Shown: piece by piece, positions 9,624 through 17,309 of the stretch | Position numbering within the stretch: position 1 is the first letter of the stretch | How the letters are laid out: each line of letters opens with the position of its first letter | Source of the DNA: Leptolyngbya sp. FACHB-261 | Lineage (GTDB): Bacteria; Cyanobacteriota; Cyanobacteriia; FACHB-261 | Length of the DNA stretch: 64,000 bases | Direction of reading: 5' to 3' | Assembly: GCF_014696065.1 (NCBI RefSeq) | Contig: NZ_JACJPL010000026.1 | Span: 62,001 to 126,000 of the forward strand | The notes under the pieces: model-generated | The model's database searches: none | What the model was told of the DNA's origin: nothing | What the model saw: only the letters and a program-made list of their open reading frames with translations | Position numbers and translations under genes: made by a program

Positions 9624-10534
9624 ACAGAATTTTGTTGGTTGGTGCTGACGGTCAAGTCGGTTGGGAGTTGCAGCGCACTTTGCTCACGCTGGGAGATGTG
9701 ATTGCCGTGGGGCGTAACACCAGCCAGAGTGCCCTACGGGTAGACCTCGCCGCTCCAGATACGATTCAGCAAGTTGTTCGTGAGCTAAAGCCTAGTCTGA
9801 TTGTTAATGCCGCTGCCTACACAGCTGTGGATAAAGCTGAACAGGAGGTTGAATTAGCTGAAAAGGTCAACGCTGTAGCGCCTGGCATTTTGGCAGAGGA
9901 GGCCAAACGCTTGGGGGCAGCAATCGTTCATTATTCGACTGATTATGTCTTTAATGGCAGCAGCGATATTCCTTATACCGAACAAGATCAACCTGACCCG
10001 CTCAACACCTATGGCAGAACTAAGCTGATAGGGGAACAGGCAATCCAAGCCGTAGGTTTGCCCCATTTGATTCTGAGAACTAGTTGGGTTTATGGCCTGC
10101 GGGGCCGTAACTTTTTGCTCACCATGCTCAAGTTGGCCCAGGAACGGGAAGAGTTGCGGATCGTTAGTGACCAGATCGGTGCACCCACCTGGAGCCGAAC
10201 CATTGCTGAGGCGACTGCTCAGGTTCTGGCTAGCTCTATGCGAGATCCAGAGAGGTTTTGGGCTGAGCAGGCAGGCTTGTACCATCTAACTGCCGTGGGG
10301 CGAACCAGTTGGCATGGTTTTGCAGAAGCGATTTTTCAGTTGCAACGGCTTAAAACGCTAAACCTAAAAGCGCTAGTTGCCATTCCTTCAGAGCAGTATC
10401 CAACCCCAGCCAAGCGACCGGCTTATTCTCAATTGGACACAAGCAAGTTATCTGAAACCTTTGGTCTCAAGCTCCCTGAATGGCGGCGGGCTCTAGAGCT
10501 AGCCCTTGATATCTCCAGCAACTCTGTTGAGTAG
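9620..10534 (+). CDS. rmlD: dTDP-4-dehydrorhamnose reductase
   Basis: 304 residues. It reduces dTDP-4-keto-L-rhamnose to dTDP-L-rhamnose, completing the pathway. Visible are the nucleotide-binding GADGQVGWEL at residues 8-17, NAAAYTAVDKAE, YSTDYVFNG, the catalytic YGRTKLIGE (Tyr-x3-Lys), and RTSWVYG. It begins with GTG inside the rmlC stop (GTGA overlap) and ends with two adjacent stops (TAGTAA). With rmlB, rmlA and rmlC it gives the window a full rhamnose donor pathway. Confidence 0.97.
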   Translation: MNRILLVGADGQVGWELQRTLLTLGDVIAVGRNTSQSALRVDLAAPDTIQQVVRELKPSLIVNAAAYTAVDKAEQEVELAEKVNAVAPGILAEEAKRLGAAIVHYSTDYVFNGSSDIPYTEQDQPDPLNTYGRTKLIGEQAIQAVGLPHLILRTSWVYGLRGRNFLLTMLKLAQEREELRIVSDQIGAPTWSRTIAEATAQVLASSMRDPERFWAEQAGLYHLTAVGRTSWHGFAEAIFQLQRLKTLNLKALVAIPSEQYPTPAKRPAYSQLDTSKLSETFGLKLPEWRRALELALDISSNSVE

Positions 10535-10658
10535 TAACCCGCGTCTATTTGTCCATTTAGATAGCAAGTAACACTCATTGACTAGTTCAGTTCACGGCCT
10601 ACAGTAGAGAGCAGGCTGATGCCACTCTCTCACGTCTCTCATTGCTGGAGGTGCCCCC

Positions 10659-11273
10659 TTGATCGTTGTCATCGATAACTACGACAGCTTTACCTACAAC
10701 TTGGTGCAATACCTGGGCGAACTAGGCAGCGAGTTTCCAGTGGCACAGGACTGCCGCGTCTTCCGCAACGACCAGATCAGCCTAGAGGAATTGCGGGCGC
10801 TAAACCCGGAGGGGATTGTCATTTCGCCTGGACCAGGGCGGCCTGAAGATGCCGGAATTTCGCCGGAGGTCATTCGTGATTTGGGACCGCAGATCCCGTT
10901 GTTGGGCGTGTGCTTGGGCCATCAGGGCATTGGCCTGGTTTTTGGGGGGCAGATTGTCTCCGCTCCCGAACTGATGCATGGTAAGACTTCTGCGATTCAG
11001 CACACTGGGAAGGGTGTGTTTGCTGACCTGGAAAGTCCGTTCACTGCCACGCGCTATCACAGCCTAGTGATTGACCGCGAGAGTTGCCCATCCGTCTTGG
11101 AAATAACGGCCTGGACCGAGGATGGCACGATTATGGGTGTTCGACACCAGGAGTATCCCCACATTGAAGGTGTGCAGTTCCACCCGGAAAGCATTCTCAC
11201 GCCCTACGGCAAGGATTTGATGCGCAATTTCCTCAAAAGCCTGAAACCCCAACCGGTGACGGTCGGGGTTTGA
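10659..11273 (+). CDS. trpG: Anthranilate/aminodeoxychorismate synthase glutamine amidotransferase subunit
   Basis: A 204-residue class I glutamine amidotransferase. The N-terminus IVVIDNYDSFTYNLVQYLGELG is diagnostic of TrpG/PabA; the nucleophile Cys is in GVCLGHQGIG and the His-x-Glu of the triad in VQFHPES. It releases ammonia from glutamine for anthranilate (tryptophan) or aminodeoxychorismate (folate) synthesis, with the partner synthase elsewhere; one protein often serves both. The start is TTG at 10659, supported by a GGAGG 10 nt upstream and by the position of the conserved N-terminus. It lies 124 nt after rmlD and is probably a separate unit. A perfect inverted repeat follows it. Confidence 0.95.
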   Translation: MIVVIDNYDSFTYNLVQYLGELGSEFPVAQDCRVFRNDQISLEELRALNPEGIVISPGPGRPEDAGISPEVIRDLGPQIPLLGVCLGHQGIGLVFGGQIVSAPELMHGKTSAIQHTGKGVFADLESPFTATRYHSLVIDRESCPSVLEITAWTEDGTIMGVRHQEYPHIEGVQFHPESILTPYGKDLMRNFLKSLKPQPVTVGV

Positions 11274-11309
11274 ACTGGAAGTGGTTTCTGCTGGAAGGTT
11301 GGTTGTAGG

Positions 11310-11349
11310 GCAAAGGCAAGGCAGAAACTCGCTCCTGCCTTGCCTTTGC
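11310..11349 (+). terminator. Inverted repeat after trpG, possible terminator
   Basis: A 15-bp perfect stem (GCAAAGGCAAGGCAG / CTGCCTTGCCTTTGC) with a 10-nt loop lies 37 nt after the trpG stop. The T-run after it is short (GCTTT), so its strength as a rho-independent terminator is uncertain. Confidence 0.6.
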
Positions 11350-11381
11350 TTTCGGCTTAAACCTCAGACTTAAGTTCAGGA

Positions 11382-11553
11382 CTATGAGTGAGCAAGGCTA
11401 GGGACGTTGCTGAGGCTGGGGGCTTGACCATGCACCATTGTGTAGGCGTATTCGATGCCTATACCGTAAGCACCCCCATGTTCCTTGGCAATTTCAATTA
11501 CGGCGTCATAGGTGTCTCGACGCTAGAAGAATCACGTTGGTGAATCCTGGGCA
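11382..11553 (-). pseudogene. Possible decayed gene fragment on the minus strand
   Basis: On the minus strand about 46 protein-like codons run from 11522 down to a TAG at 11382-11384 and end in GAYGIGIEYAYTMVHGQAP and a short tail. The frame is closed at its 5' side by a stop (11523-11525), while an adjacent frame continues the protein-like text for about 10 codons (PGFTNVILL), as expected for a frameshifted remnant. I cannot name the family. It sits in a 633-nt stretch between trpG and the SDR gene with no other convincing gene. Confidence 0.3.
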
Positions 11554-11658
11554 CTAATTTAAGCAGGCAGTTGCGGTCTGTCTTGTCATCTCTTGCTAAA
11601 AATGGTGCAATCTTACCAGAGTTTGTGTCCAAAGCTTTTCGGGTTGTAATTGTTTTGA

Positions 11659-11672
11659 TTGATTGGAATCAA
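11659..11672. promoter_or_regulatory. Palindrome TTGATT-N2-AATCAA upstream of the SDR gene
   Basis: A perfect 6+6 inverted repeat with spacer GG, about 235 nt upstream of the SDR start. The same half-sites with spacer AG occur upstream of the convergent AraC-type regulator gene at 13818-13831, which suggests a shared binding site. The function is inferred. The rest of 11554-11906 is AT-richer DNA without a gene that I can support. Confidence 0.4.
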
Positions 11673-11906
11673 ATAATCCAAGATAAATGATTCCAGGAGA
11701 ATTAAATTTGCTTGAAAGAGTTGCTTTAGAAAACAACAAGAATCTCCTATAGATAGCAAGAAGTTTCTATACCTTCGAGTAGGGGAGCTTGTACTGTTGT
11801 CTGACGAGATCGCCGTACCTGACGAGTCTGAGAGCCACATCATGTTTACAGGCGTCTCAATGACTAAGATTTCCACTGGTTACTCGTAGGGATGGAGAAT
11901 TAGCAG

Positions 11907-12653
11907 ATGGCAGAGCACTCAAAAAAAGTTGCGATTGTTACAGGCGCTTCCCGGGGTATTGGTGCGGCAGTTGCTAAGAAGCTAGCTTCGGATGGTTTTG
12001 CAGTTGTCGTTAATTACGCAGGCAACCAGCAAAAGGCAGATGAGGTCGTCAATGAGATCAAAGCGGCTGGTGGAGAGGCCATTGCTGCTCAGGCTGATGT
12101 TTCTAGCTCCAAGGATGTCAGCTATTTGTTTGATACAGCTGAAAAAGAATTTGGTGGTATTGATGCCCTGGTGAATAACGCAGGTACTCAAACTCTCACC
12201 CCGATCAATATTGCCGACATGGATGATGAGTCGTATGACCGGGTCTTCAACACCAACACTCGGGGTACTTTTCTGCTTCTACGGCAAGCGGCAAAGCGAT
12301 TGCGCGAGGGCGGACAGATTGTCAATTTCTCAACCAGCGCTGTAGGTTTGGCCATGCCGGGATACGCCGTCTATGCAGCCTCAAAGGCAGCAGTTGAAAC
12401 TTTCACTAACATCATGGCGAAGGAACTGCGGGGCCGAAATATCACCGTTAACGCCATTGCGCCTGGACCGACGGCCACTGACCTGTTCTATCAAGGCAAG
12501 TCCGAAGAGCTGGTTCAGAAATTTGCCCAGCAAGCTCCGTTAGAACGACTAGGACAACCAGAAGACATTGCTAATGCGGTTGCCTTCTTAGTCAGTCCTG
12601 CGGGCAGTTGGGTCAATGGTCAAACAATTCGGGTGAATGGCGGCATCATTTGA
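11907..12653 (+). CDS. SDR family oxidoreductase (FabG/glucose-dehydrogenase-like)
   Basis: 248 residues, a classical short-chain dehydrogenase. Cofactor loop TGASRGIG (about residues 12-19), NNAG motif, catalytic Ser in NFSTSAVG, and YAASKAA with catalytic Tyr-x3-Lys; the C-terminus ends WVNGQTIRVNGGII. Residues after beta-2 (VVNYAGNQQKAD) suggest NADP preference by family habit. The substrate is not determinable; close relatives are annotated as 3-oxoacyl-ACP reductase-like or glucose 1-dehydrogenase-like. The gene has GGAGAAT about 10 nt before its ATG. It converges on an AraC-type regulator gene (75-nt gap), and the two share a palindrome in their upstream regions. Confidence 0.92.
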   Translation: MAEHSKKVAIVTGASRGIGAAVAKKLASDGFAVVVNYAGNQQKADEVVNEIKAAGGEAIAAQADVSSSKDVSYLFDTAEKEFGGIDALVNNAGTQTLTPINIADMDDESYDRVFNTNTRGTFLLLRQAAKRLREGGQIVNFSTSAVGLAMPGYAVYAASKAAVETFTNIMAKELRGRNITVNAIAPGPTATDLFYQGKSEELVQKFAQQAPLERLGQPEDIANAVAFLVSPAGSWVNGQTIRVNGGII

Positions 12654-12728
12654 GGCTGGTTTTAGGGCTGGAGCAGTTGGCAAACCGCTTGAAATTAGGA
12701 GGAACCAGACGTCTTTTGCAACAGAAAT

Positions 12729-13664
12729 TCAGCTGTCGCGAAAGGCTTTAGGGGTAATTCCTGTGTATTGACGGAATTGCTTGGTGAAGTGGCTTTGGTC
12801 GGAGAAACCAATTTGCGAGGCAATGTCTGCAATGGGCATGCTCTTTTGCTTCAATAACTGCTTGGCTCGCTCCACGCGTTGCTGAATCAGATATTGATAG
12901 GGCGTAATTCCCATCGAACGTTTGAACAGACGGCAGAAGTAGTAGTGGCTCATGTTGAGTTCCAGTGCAATTGCCTGCAAGGAGACGTCCTCGGCCAAAT
13001 GCTCGTTGATATACTCAACTGCCTGTCGCAGTTTGTGTTTGGTCAAACCGCCGGCGTAGTTGCGAATGGTGTGTTTGCGGGTTGAGTAATGGCGCAGGAG
13101 ATGGGTGGCTAGAAAGGTTGCTGCGGATTCTGCATAGAGGCGGCTGCCGGTGCCATCGTTAGCTTCAAGCTCTGCTTTCAAGGCCAAGCCCAGTTGATGC
13201 ACCAGGGGATCTGGTTTTGAAAAATGGGGAATTAGTTCAACGGAGTCTGGATGAACTGATTCGTAGGCAACTTGAGTTTGTAGCGCAGGCTCCAAGCCAA
13301 TCATCAGAAATTGAGCTTCTGCGTTAGAGGAGGTCTGATGGCGGGTATAGGCGGGAAGAAAGAAGGTATCGCCATCAACCAACCACTCCCTCTCAAAACG
13401 TCTATCTAGTTTCCTTGCAGTCGGATTTTCGGAAGGTTTCCCGATATAAGTGCCAATCAAGTGCTGGTCAAAGTAATGCTCGGGAGTGTCATGAAAAGCG
13501 AGGTGATAGTATTCAAAGTAAATTCCTTGCCACCCTGCTTGACGGCTTGAGAGTAGAGGCGCACAAGAAAGAACTTGAAGCATTGCGTCTTCCTGATTTA
13601 AGCTGAGACTAATCGCTTCTTCTCCAGCATTGTGTTCATCTCTCTCAATCAGAAGCTGATTCAT
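12729..13664 (-). CDS. AraC family transcriptional regulator
   Basis: 311 residues. The C-terminal ~100 residues form the AraC/XylS double helix-turn-helix: KLRQAVEYINEHLAEDVSLQAIALELNMSHYYFCRLFKRSMGI, then the second HTH with the family signature (ADIASQIGFSDQSHFTKQFRQYTGITPKAFR). The N-terminal ~200 residues look like a cupin-type effector domain (DGDTFFLPAYTRHQTSS). The ligand is unknown. Such proteins usually activate neighbouring genes; the convergent SDR gene is the obvious candidate. A hairpin lies in its leader, and a TTGATT-N2-AATCAA palindrome about 155 nt upstream is also found before the SDR gene. Confidence 0.93.
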   Translation of the reverse strand: MNQLLIERDEHNAGEEAISLSLNQEDAMLQVLSCAPLLSSRQAGWQGIYFEYYHLAFHDTPEHYFDQHLIGTYIGKPSENPTARKLDRRFEREWLVDGDTFFLPAYTRHQTSSNAEAQFLMIGLEPALQTQVAYESVHPDSVELIPHFSKPDPLVHQLGLALKAELEANDGTGSRLYAESAATFLATHLLRHYSTRKHTIRNYAGGLTKHKLRQAVEYINEHLAEDVSLQAIALELNMSHYYFCRLFKRSMGITPYQYLIQQRVERAKQLLKQKSMPIADIASQIGFSDQSHFTKQFRQYTGITPKAFRDS

Positions 13665-13697
13665 GAGCCATGCCTGCGAGTCTGGACCGAGTTGTAG

Positions 13698-13725
13698 AAC
13701 TAAATAGCTGTAAGGCTATTTAGTT
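13698..13725 (-). promoter_or_regulatory. Perfect inverted repeat in the AraC-regulator leader
   Basis: AACTAAATAGC and its exact complement are separated by a 6-nt loop, 34 nt upstream of the regulator start. It could be an operator for autoregulation or an RNA hairpin in the leader. There is no T-run on the minus strand to support a terminator. Confidence 0.5.
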
Positions 13726-13817
13726 GAGGGGATCAAGCGCGGTGTTGCCTACATTAAAGCTGTTGTTCTAATGAGCCTGGTATCGCTTTAGAATAAATCA
13801 ATAGTGCAAATAATTTA

Positions 13818-13831
13818 TTGATTAGAATCAA
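13818..13831. promoter_or_regulatory. Palindrome TTGATT-N2-AATCAA upstream of the AraC-type gene
   Basis: The same 6+6 inverted repeat as at 11659-11672, here with spacer AG and in AT-rich DNA about 155 nt upstream of the regulator start. A binding site shared by the two promoters is an inference from this coincidence. Confidence 0.4.
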
Positions 13832-14064
13832 TTATAAAAATAGAGTGTCCATAGTATAAATTGATGCTGCAATAACATAACAATTGCAGTTGGAATTGCG
13901 GCTGATATGTCGTAATACTATTTTCTTCTCGCAGGCTAGCTGAACCCGGACGCTGCAAGTTCTTGCGCATCCACAGCGTTCTGGGTGTGGATGCGCTACC
14001 GATAGGTTGGGATGGCTGAGGTTTCGGTAGATTTGCTGGCTGGTCTGGTTTTGAAGCAGGTGAA

Positions 14065-14355
14065 ACCACCTAACAGACACAAATGGAGGGGGTCAGAACC
14101 ACTATGCATTACCTAATAGACACCTAGGCATTACCTAACGGACATAAACGATAGGGTTCCAAACCTAAACGGAGGGGGTCGGAACACCTAGGCATTACGT
14201 AGCAGACACCTAGACATTACCTAGCAGACACAAACGATGGGGTTCCAGACCTAAACGGAGTGGGTTAGAACCACTATGCATTTGGTTTGAACCCTCAACG
14301 ATGTGGGTTGGAACCACTATGCATTTGGTTTCAGACGTAAACGGAGTGGGTTGGG
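14065..14355 (+). repeat. Degenerate compound repeat array upstream of the NACHT gene
   Basis: About 290 nt made of repeated phrases: GCATTACCTARCRGACA, AAACGATRGGGTTCCA, CCTAAACGGAGKGGGT and GAACCACTATGCATT. The fullest unit is about 64 nt and occurs in two clear copies (starting near 14122 and 14217), with shortened ~22-nt units (ACCTAATAGACACCTAGGCA and similar) between and truncated copies at each end. Spacing is irregular, so it is not a CRISPR array. It runs directly into a palindromic repeat and then the NACHT gene. I see no gene in 13665-14507. Confidence 0.8.
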
Positions 14356-14400
14356 ACCTAACCCCCCGACCCCCTTCCCTCGCAGGAAAGGGGGAGGCTT
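14356..14400 (+). repeat. G/C-rich palindromic dispersed repeat, copy 1
   Basis: The sequence reads ACCTAACCCCCCGAC, then CCCCTTCCCT, CGCAGG, then AAAGGGGGAGGCTT; the two arms form a hairpin. The same element recurs at 16606 and 16768, and a related palindrome in opposite orientation occurs at 17194. Repeats of this look are widespread in cyanobacterial genomes and are often mistranslated as PPSLAGKGE or PPSLRGKGAGG. Confidence 0.85.
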
Positions 14401-14507
14401 GGTGGTAACTAGTTGGTGGATGGTGGAGGGGTTGGGGGAAGAGACGCTTCAGGGTTTGATGTCTAGAATGGCGCTGTCGGCTTACCGATTCTGATTCCTG
14501 GAGTTCC

Positions 14508-16652
14508 ATGACGGGCGAACTAATCTGGATTCCTATGGCTGTGTCAGCTGTTAGTGGTGTGGCTGGTCCCATCCTTCAAGCTCTCCAGGCAGCGAAGGAG
14601 AAAGGTTCAGCTAACAAACAAGCAGCCAACGAGGCTTTCCAACGCGCCCGTGATGCATCCAAACACTACGTTCAGAACTACGTGAACCGCCACGGCACGC
14701 TGAAAGTGTTGGGGATGAATGAGTCAATGATGCTGGAGTCGGTCTACACAGGAGTCCAGTTCTTGAAGGAATGGAATCTTGGGCGTTCTGAGTCGTTAAG
14801 ACGGCTGGAGGAGCGGCATCGTCAAAAGGGAAGACGGGGCTTTCAGCTTGACGACACCGGCAAACAGCAAGGAGTTTCAGTAGCCAACCAGACGCAGTAT
14901 CTCATGGTGCTGGGCGGTCCTGGAGCTGGTAAGTCTACGTTCTTAAAGAAGATGGGGCTCGAAGCTCTGAAGGGTAGCCAGAAGGAGTTTAAGCATAGTT
15001 GTATTCCGGTTTTTATTGAGCTAAAAAATCTAAGGTTTAGTAATCTGACTGTTCAGCAAGCTATCACCAAGGAGCTAGAGATCTTTGGTTATCCAGATAC
15101 TTTTGCCACAGTAGCTCTTGAGCAGGGAAAGCTCTTGCTCTTACTAGACGGCTTGGATGAAGTCCCAAGCAACCAGATTGAGAGCGTTGCTACTCAAATT
15201 CAGAATCTAGTCGATCAATACAGCAAAAATCGCTTCATTGCCTCCTGCCGAATTGCAGCCTATCAAAACCAATCCTGTTTCCACCGTTTTGTGGGTGTGG
15301 AAATGGCAGATTTTGATGATGAGCAGATTAAAGCCTTTATTGACAATTGGTTTAGTAGCAGACCTAATTTAGCTCAGGATTGTTGGGAGAAGCTGAACAG
15401 CGGGGAACACGAGGCCGCCAAGGAACTAACTCAGACACCATTGTTGTTAACGCTGGTGTGCTTGCTCTATCAGCGCACCAACCGATTCCCAGACCTGCGC
15501 GCCACGCTTTACGAAAGGGCATTATGGGTTCTGCTAGATGAATGGGCGGGTAACAAAGGCATTCCTCAAGAGGACCTTTATAAAGGGCTGGATACCCGAC
15601 GCAAGCAAATGCTGCTAGCTGAAGTTGCTCATGATGCTTTTCAGAATGATTATCTATTCTTGCCTCGACAGACTATTGCGGAGCAGATTGAGGAGTTTTT
15701 AGGAGAGATTATTCCCAACGAGAAACCAATTAATGGAGAGGCAGTGCTCAAATCCATTGAAGTTCAGCATGGCATTTTGGTGGAACGAGCAGAAGGCGTC
15801 TATTCGTTCTCACACTTGACACTGCAAGAGTTTTTGACTGCTCGCTACGTTGTAAGAGATAGCCAAAAAATTGAGCAACTGGTTGCCGATCACCTCACAG
15901 ATGAGCGTTGGCGAGAAGTGTTTCTACTGCTACCAGGACTGATGGAGCAGGGACCTGATGAGTTGCTGTTGCAGATGGAACAGGCAGCTCAAAAACTTAT
16001 CAACACTCCTAAGCTTAGAGCTCTGCTGCATTGGGCAACTCAGGTAACAGACAGTTTGGAACGTGGATCTAAGCCTGCGGCTAAACGCGTTTCTGCTATC
16101 TTCTTCTCCCTCTCCCTTGCCCGCGCCCTTTCCTTCTCCCTTAACCACAACATTGCCCTCAACCACGACATTGTCCTCGCCCACGCCCTCTCACTCTCCC
16201 TCGACCTCGACCTCGACTGTGCCCTCGCTCTCAATCACGCCCTCTCCTTTGACCACGCTCTCTCACTCTCCCTCGACCGCGCCCTCGCTCTCGACCGCAC
16301 AAAGATTTTTAAGAGCGTAGACTTTACAGTCTTAGCTACGCAACTGGAAACATTGAAAGATGAGATTCCTAGTAATGATCAGCCGCTTGAGATCCGTCGA
16401 GCTTTTGCTGAACGTCCTAGAAAAACTTGGTTTGATACCCTCAGTCTTGACCCTGAGTGGATTAGTCTTTCCGAAGCAGAAATAGAGGCGTTGAACAATT
16501 GTTTCTATATCAACCATCTCCTGATCAAGTGCCAGCAAGAAGCCTTGCGACCACCAAAAAACTGGGCAGCAATTGAAGATCGGATGCTGAAATTGGAGGA
16601 GGAAGACCTAACCCCCCGGCCCCCTTCCCTCGCAGGGAAGGGGGAGGCTTAG
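14508..16652 (+). CDS. NACHT-domain NTPase with low-complexity repeat tail
   Basis: 714 residues. The N-terminal ~120 residues are helical with no domain I recognise. The NTPase core has Walker A GGPGAGKST (136-144) and a Walker B hhhhDGLDE centred on Asp214, as in the NACHT class of STAND ATPases, then RFIASCRIAAY and the winged-helix-like region ending in YSFSHLTLQEFLTARYV. Residues about 529-600 are a biased Leu/Ala/Ser/Asp/His tract with repeated ALSLSLD, ALALNHA and ALALDR phrases. A short charged tail ends LTPRPPSLAGKGEA, which is not ancestral protein: it is encoded by the palindromic repeat that also supplies the TAG. NACHT proteins in bacteria include antiphage NLR-like sensors; that role here is inference. 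A DUF559 protein gene follows. Confidence 0.92.
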   Translation: MTGELIWIPMAVSAVSGVAGPILQALQAAKEKGSANKQAANEAFQRARDASKHYVQNYVNRHGTLKVLGMNESMMLESVYTGVQFLKEWNLGRSESLRRLEERHRQKGRRGFQLDDTGKQQGVSVANQTQYLMVLGGPGAGKSTFLKKMGLEALKGSQKEFKHSCIPVFIELKNLRFSNLTVQQAITKELEIFGYPDTFATVALEQGKLLLLLDGLDEVPSNQIESVATQIQNLVDQYSKNRFIASCRIAAYQNQSCFHRFVGVEMADFDDEQIKAFIDNWFSSRPNLAQDCWEKLNSGEHEAAKELTQTPLLLTLVCLLYQRTNRFPDLRATLYERALWVLLDEWAGNKGIPQEDLYKGLDTRRKQMLLAEVAHDAFQNDYLFLPRQTIAEQIEEFLGEIIPNEKPINGEAVLKSIEVQHGILVERAEGVYSFSHLTLQEFLTARYVVRDSQKIEQLVADHLTDERWREVFLLLPGLMEQGPDELLLQMEQAAQKLINTPKLRALLHWATQVTDSLERGSKPAAKRVSAIFFSLSLARALSFSLNHNIALNHDIVLAHALSLSLDLDLDCALALNHALSFDHALSLSLDRALALDRTKIFKSVDFTVLATQLETLKDEIPSNDQPLEIRRAFAERPRKTWFDTLSLDPEWISLSEAEIEALNNCFYINHLLIKCQQEALRPPKNWAAIEDRMLKLEEEDLTPRPPSLAGKGEA
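16606..16650 (+). repeat. G/C-rich palindromic dispersed repeat, copy 2 (inside the NACHT gene 3' end)
   Basis: Nearly identical to copy 1 at 14356. Its right end forms the TAG stop of the NACHT gene, so insertion seems to have replaced or extended the original C-terminus by about 15 residues. Confidence 0.88.
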
Positions 16653-16767
16653 CGATGGCTGGCTTATGGATGGTGAGATGATTCAGGGAAGGGGATGAGT
16701 TGCTGTTTGGAGTTAGGGCTTTCTGGTGAACACTTTGTAAGTTGAATTCAGCAGGCGGTTGTGGAGG

Positions 16768-16811
16768 ACCCAACCCCCTGGCCCCCTTCCCTTGCAGGGA
16801 AGGGGGAGGCT
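16768..16811 (+). repeat. G/C-rich palindromic dispersed repeat, copy 3 (5' of the DUF559 gene)
   Basis: Same element, ACCCAACCCCCTGG then CCCCCTTCCCTTGCAGGG and AAGGGGGAGGCT. Its AGGGGGAGG end lies about 12 nt before GTG 16821 and may serve as the ribosome-binding site of the DUF559 gene. Between copies 2 and 3 (16651-16767) I see no gene. Confidence 0.85.
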
Positions 16812-16820
16812 AGCGGCATC

Positions 16821-17177
16821 GTGGTAGGGCAGAAAGTGAGTTCTGTAAAGGTGGAGCGGTCTAAGGAACTGCGGCGTCAGATGACCGAGGAAGAGAAGCT
16901 TTTATGGCAACGACTTCGAGGCAATCGATTGAACGGCTTACGCTTTCGTCGCCAACAGATTATTGATGGATTCATTGCAGACTTCTACTGCCACGCAGCT
17001 AAAGAAGTAGACGGTGCAATTCATCAACAACAGGCCGAATACGACGCAGCCCGAGATCAAATTCTCACAGCACACAACCTAAAGCTGCTAAGAATCCCCA
17101 ACAAAGCTGTAAGACAAAACCTACCCGAAGTCCTCCAACAAATCACCAACGCCTGCACCCCCCAACCCCAACCCTAA
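16821..17177 (+). CDS. DUF559 domain protein (PD-(D/E)XK endonuclease-like), possibly defective
   Basis: 118 residues from GTG 16821; the frame is open back to GTG 16761, but that part only translates the palindromic repeat. The body matches DUF559: ERSKELRRQMTEEEKLLWQRLRG, RFRRQQIIDGFIADFYC, VDGAIHQQQAEYDAARDQIL, and LKLLRIPNKAV. The family is related to very-short-patch-repair and restriction-type nucleases. Members normally carry a hydrophobic strand of about four residues (LVIE-like) between the FYC segment and VDG. Here FYCHAAK joins directly to EVDG, so an in-frame deletion may have removed part of the core strand near the active site. It follows the NACHT gene with palindromic repeats on both sides. 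Confidence 0.85.
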   Translation: MVGQKVSSVKVERSKELRRQMTEEEKLLWQRLRGNRLNGLRFRRQQIIDGFIADFYCHAAKEVDGAIHQQQAEYDAARDQILTAHNLKLLRIPNKAVRQNLPEVLQQITNACTPQPQP

Positions 17178-17193
17178 CCCCCCAAACAACTCC

Positions 17194-17233
17194 ACCTCCC
17201 CTCTCCTCGCAGGAGAGGGGCCGGGGGTGAGGT
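17194..17233 (-). repeat. Palindromic repeat, inverted related copy
   Basis: CCTCCCCTCTCCTCGCAGGA followed by GAGGGGCCGGGGGTGAGGT: the reverse complement has the same layout as the elements at 14356, 16606 and 16768 (C-rich lead, hairpin, G-rich tail). It lies after the DUF559 stop. Confidence 0.75.
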
Positions 17234-17309
17234 CCTCCCCTACCCCCCTTGACAGCTACTCTGGTATTCCTTTAGTCTCTGAGCCTAAGTAGCCGCCAAC
17301 TTCCCGGCG

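Noticed and set aside
14065-14355. Possible CRISPR array
   Set aside because: Repeat units are irregular in length and spacing, variable in sequence, and no cas genes are nearby.
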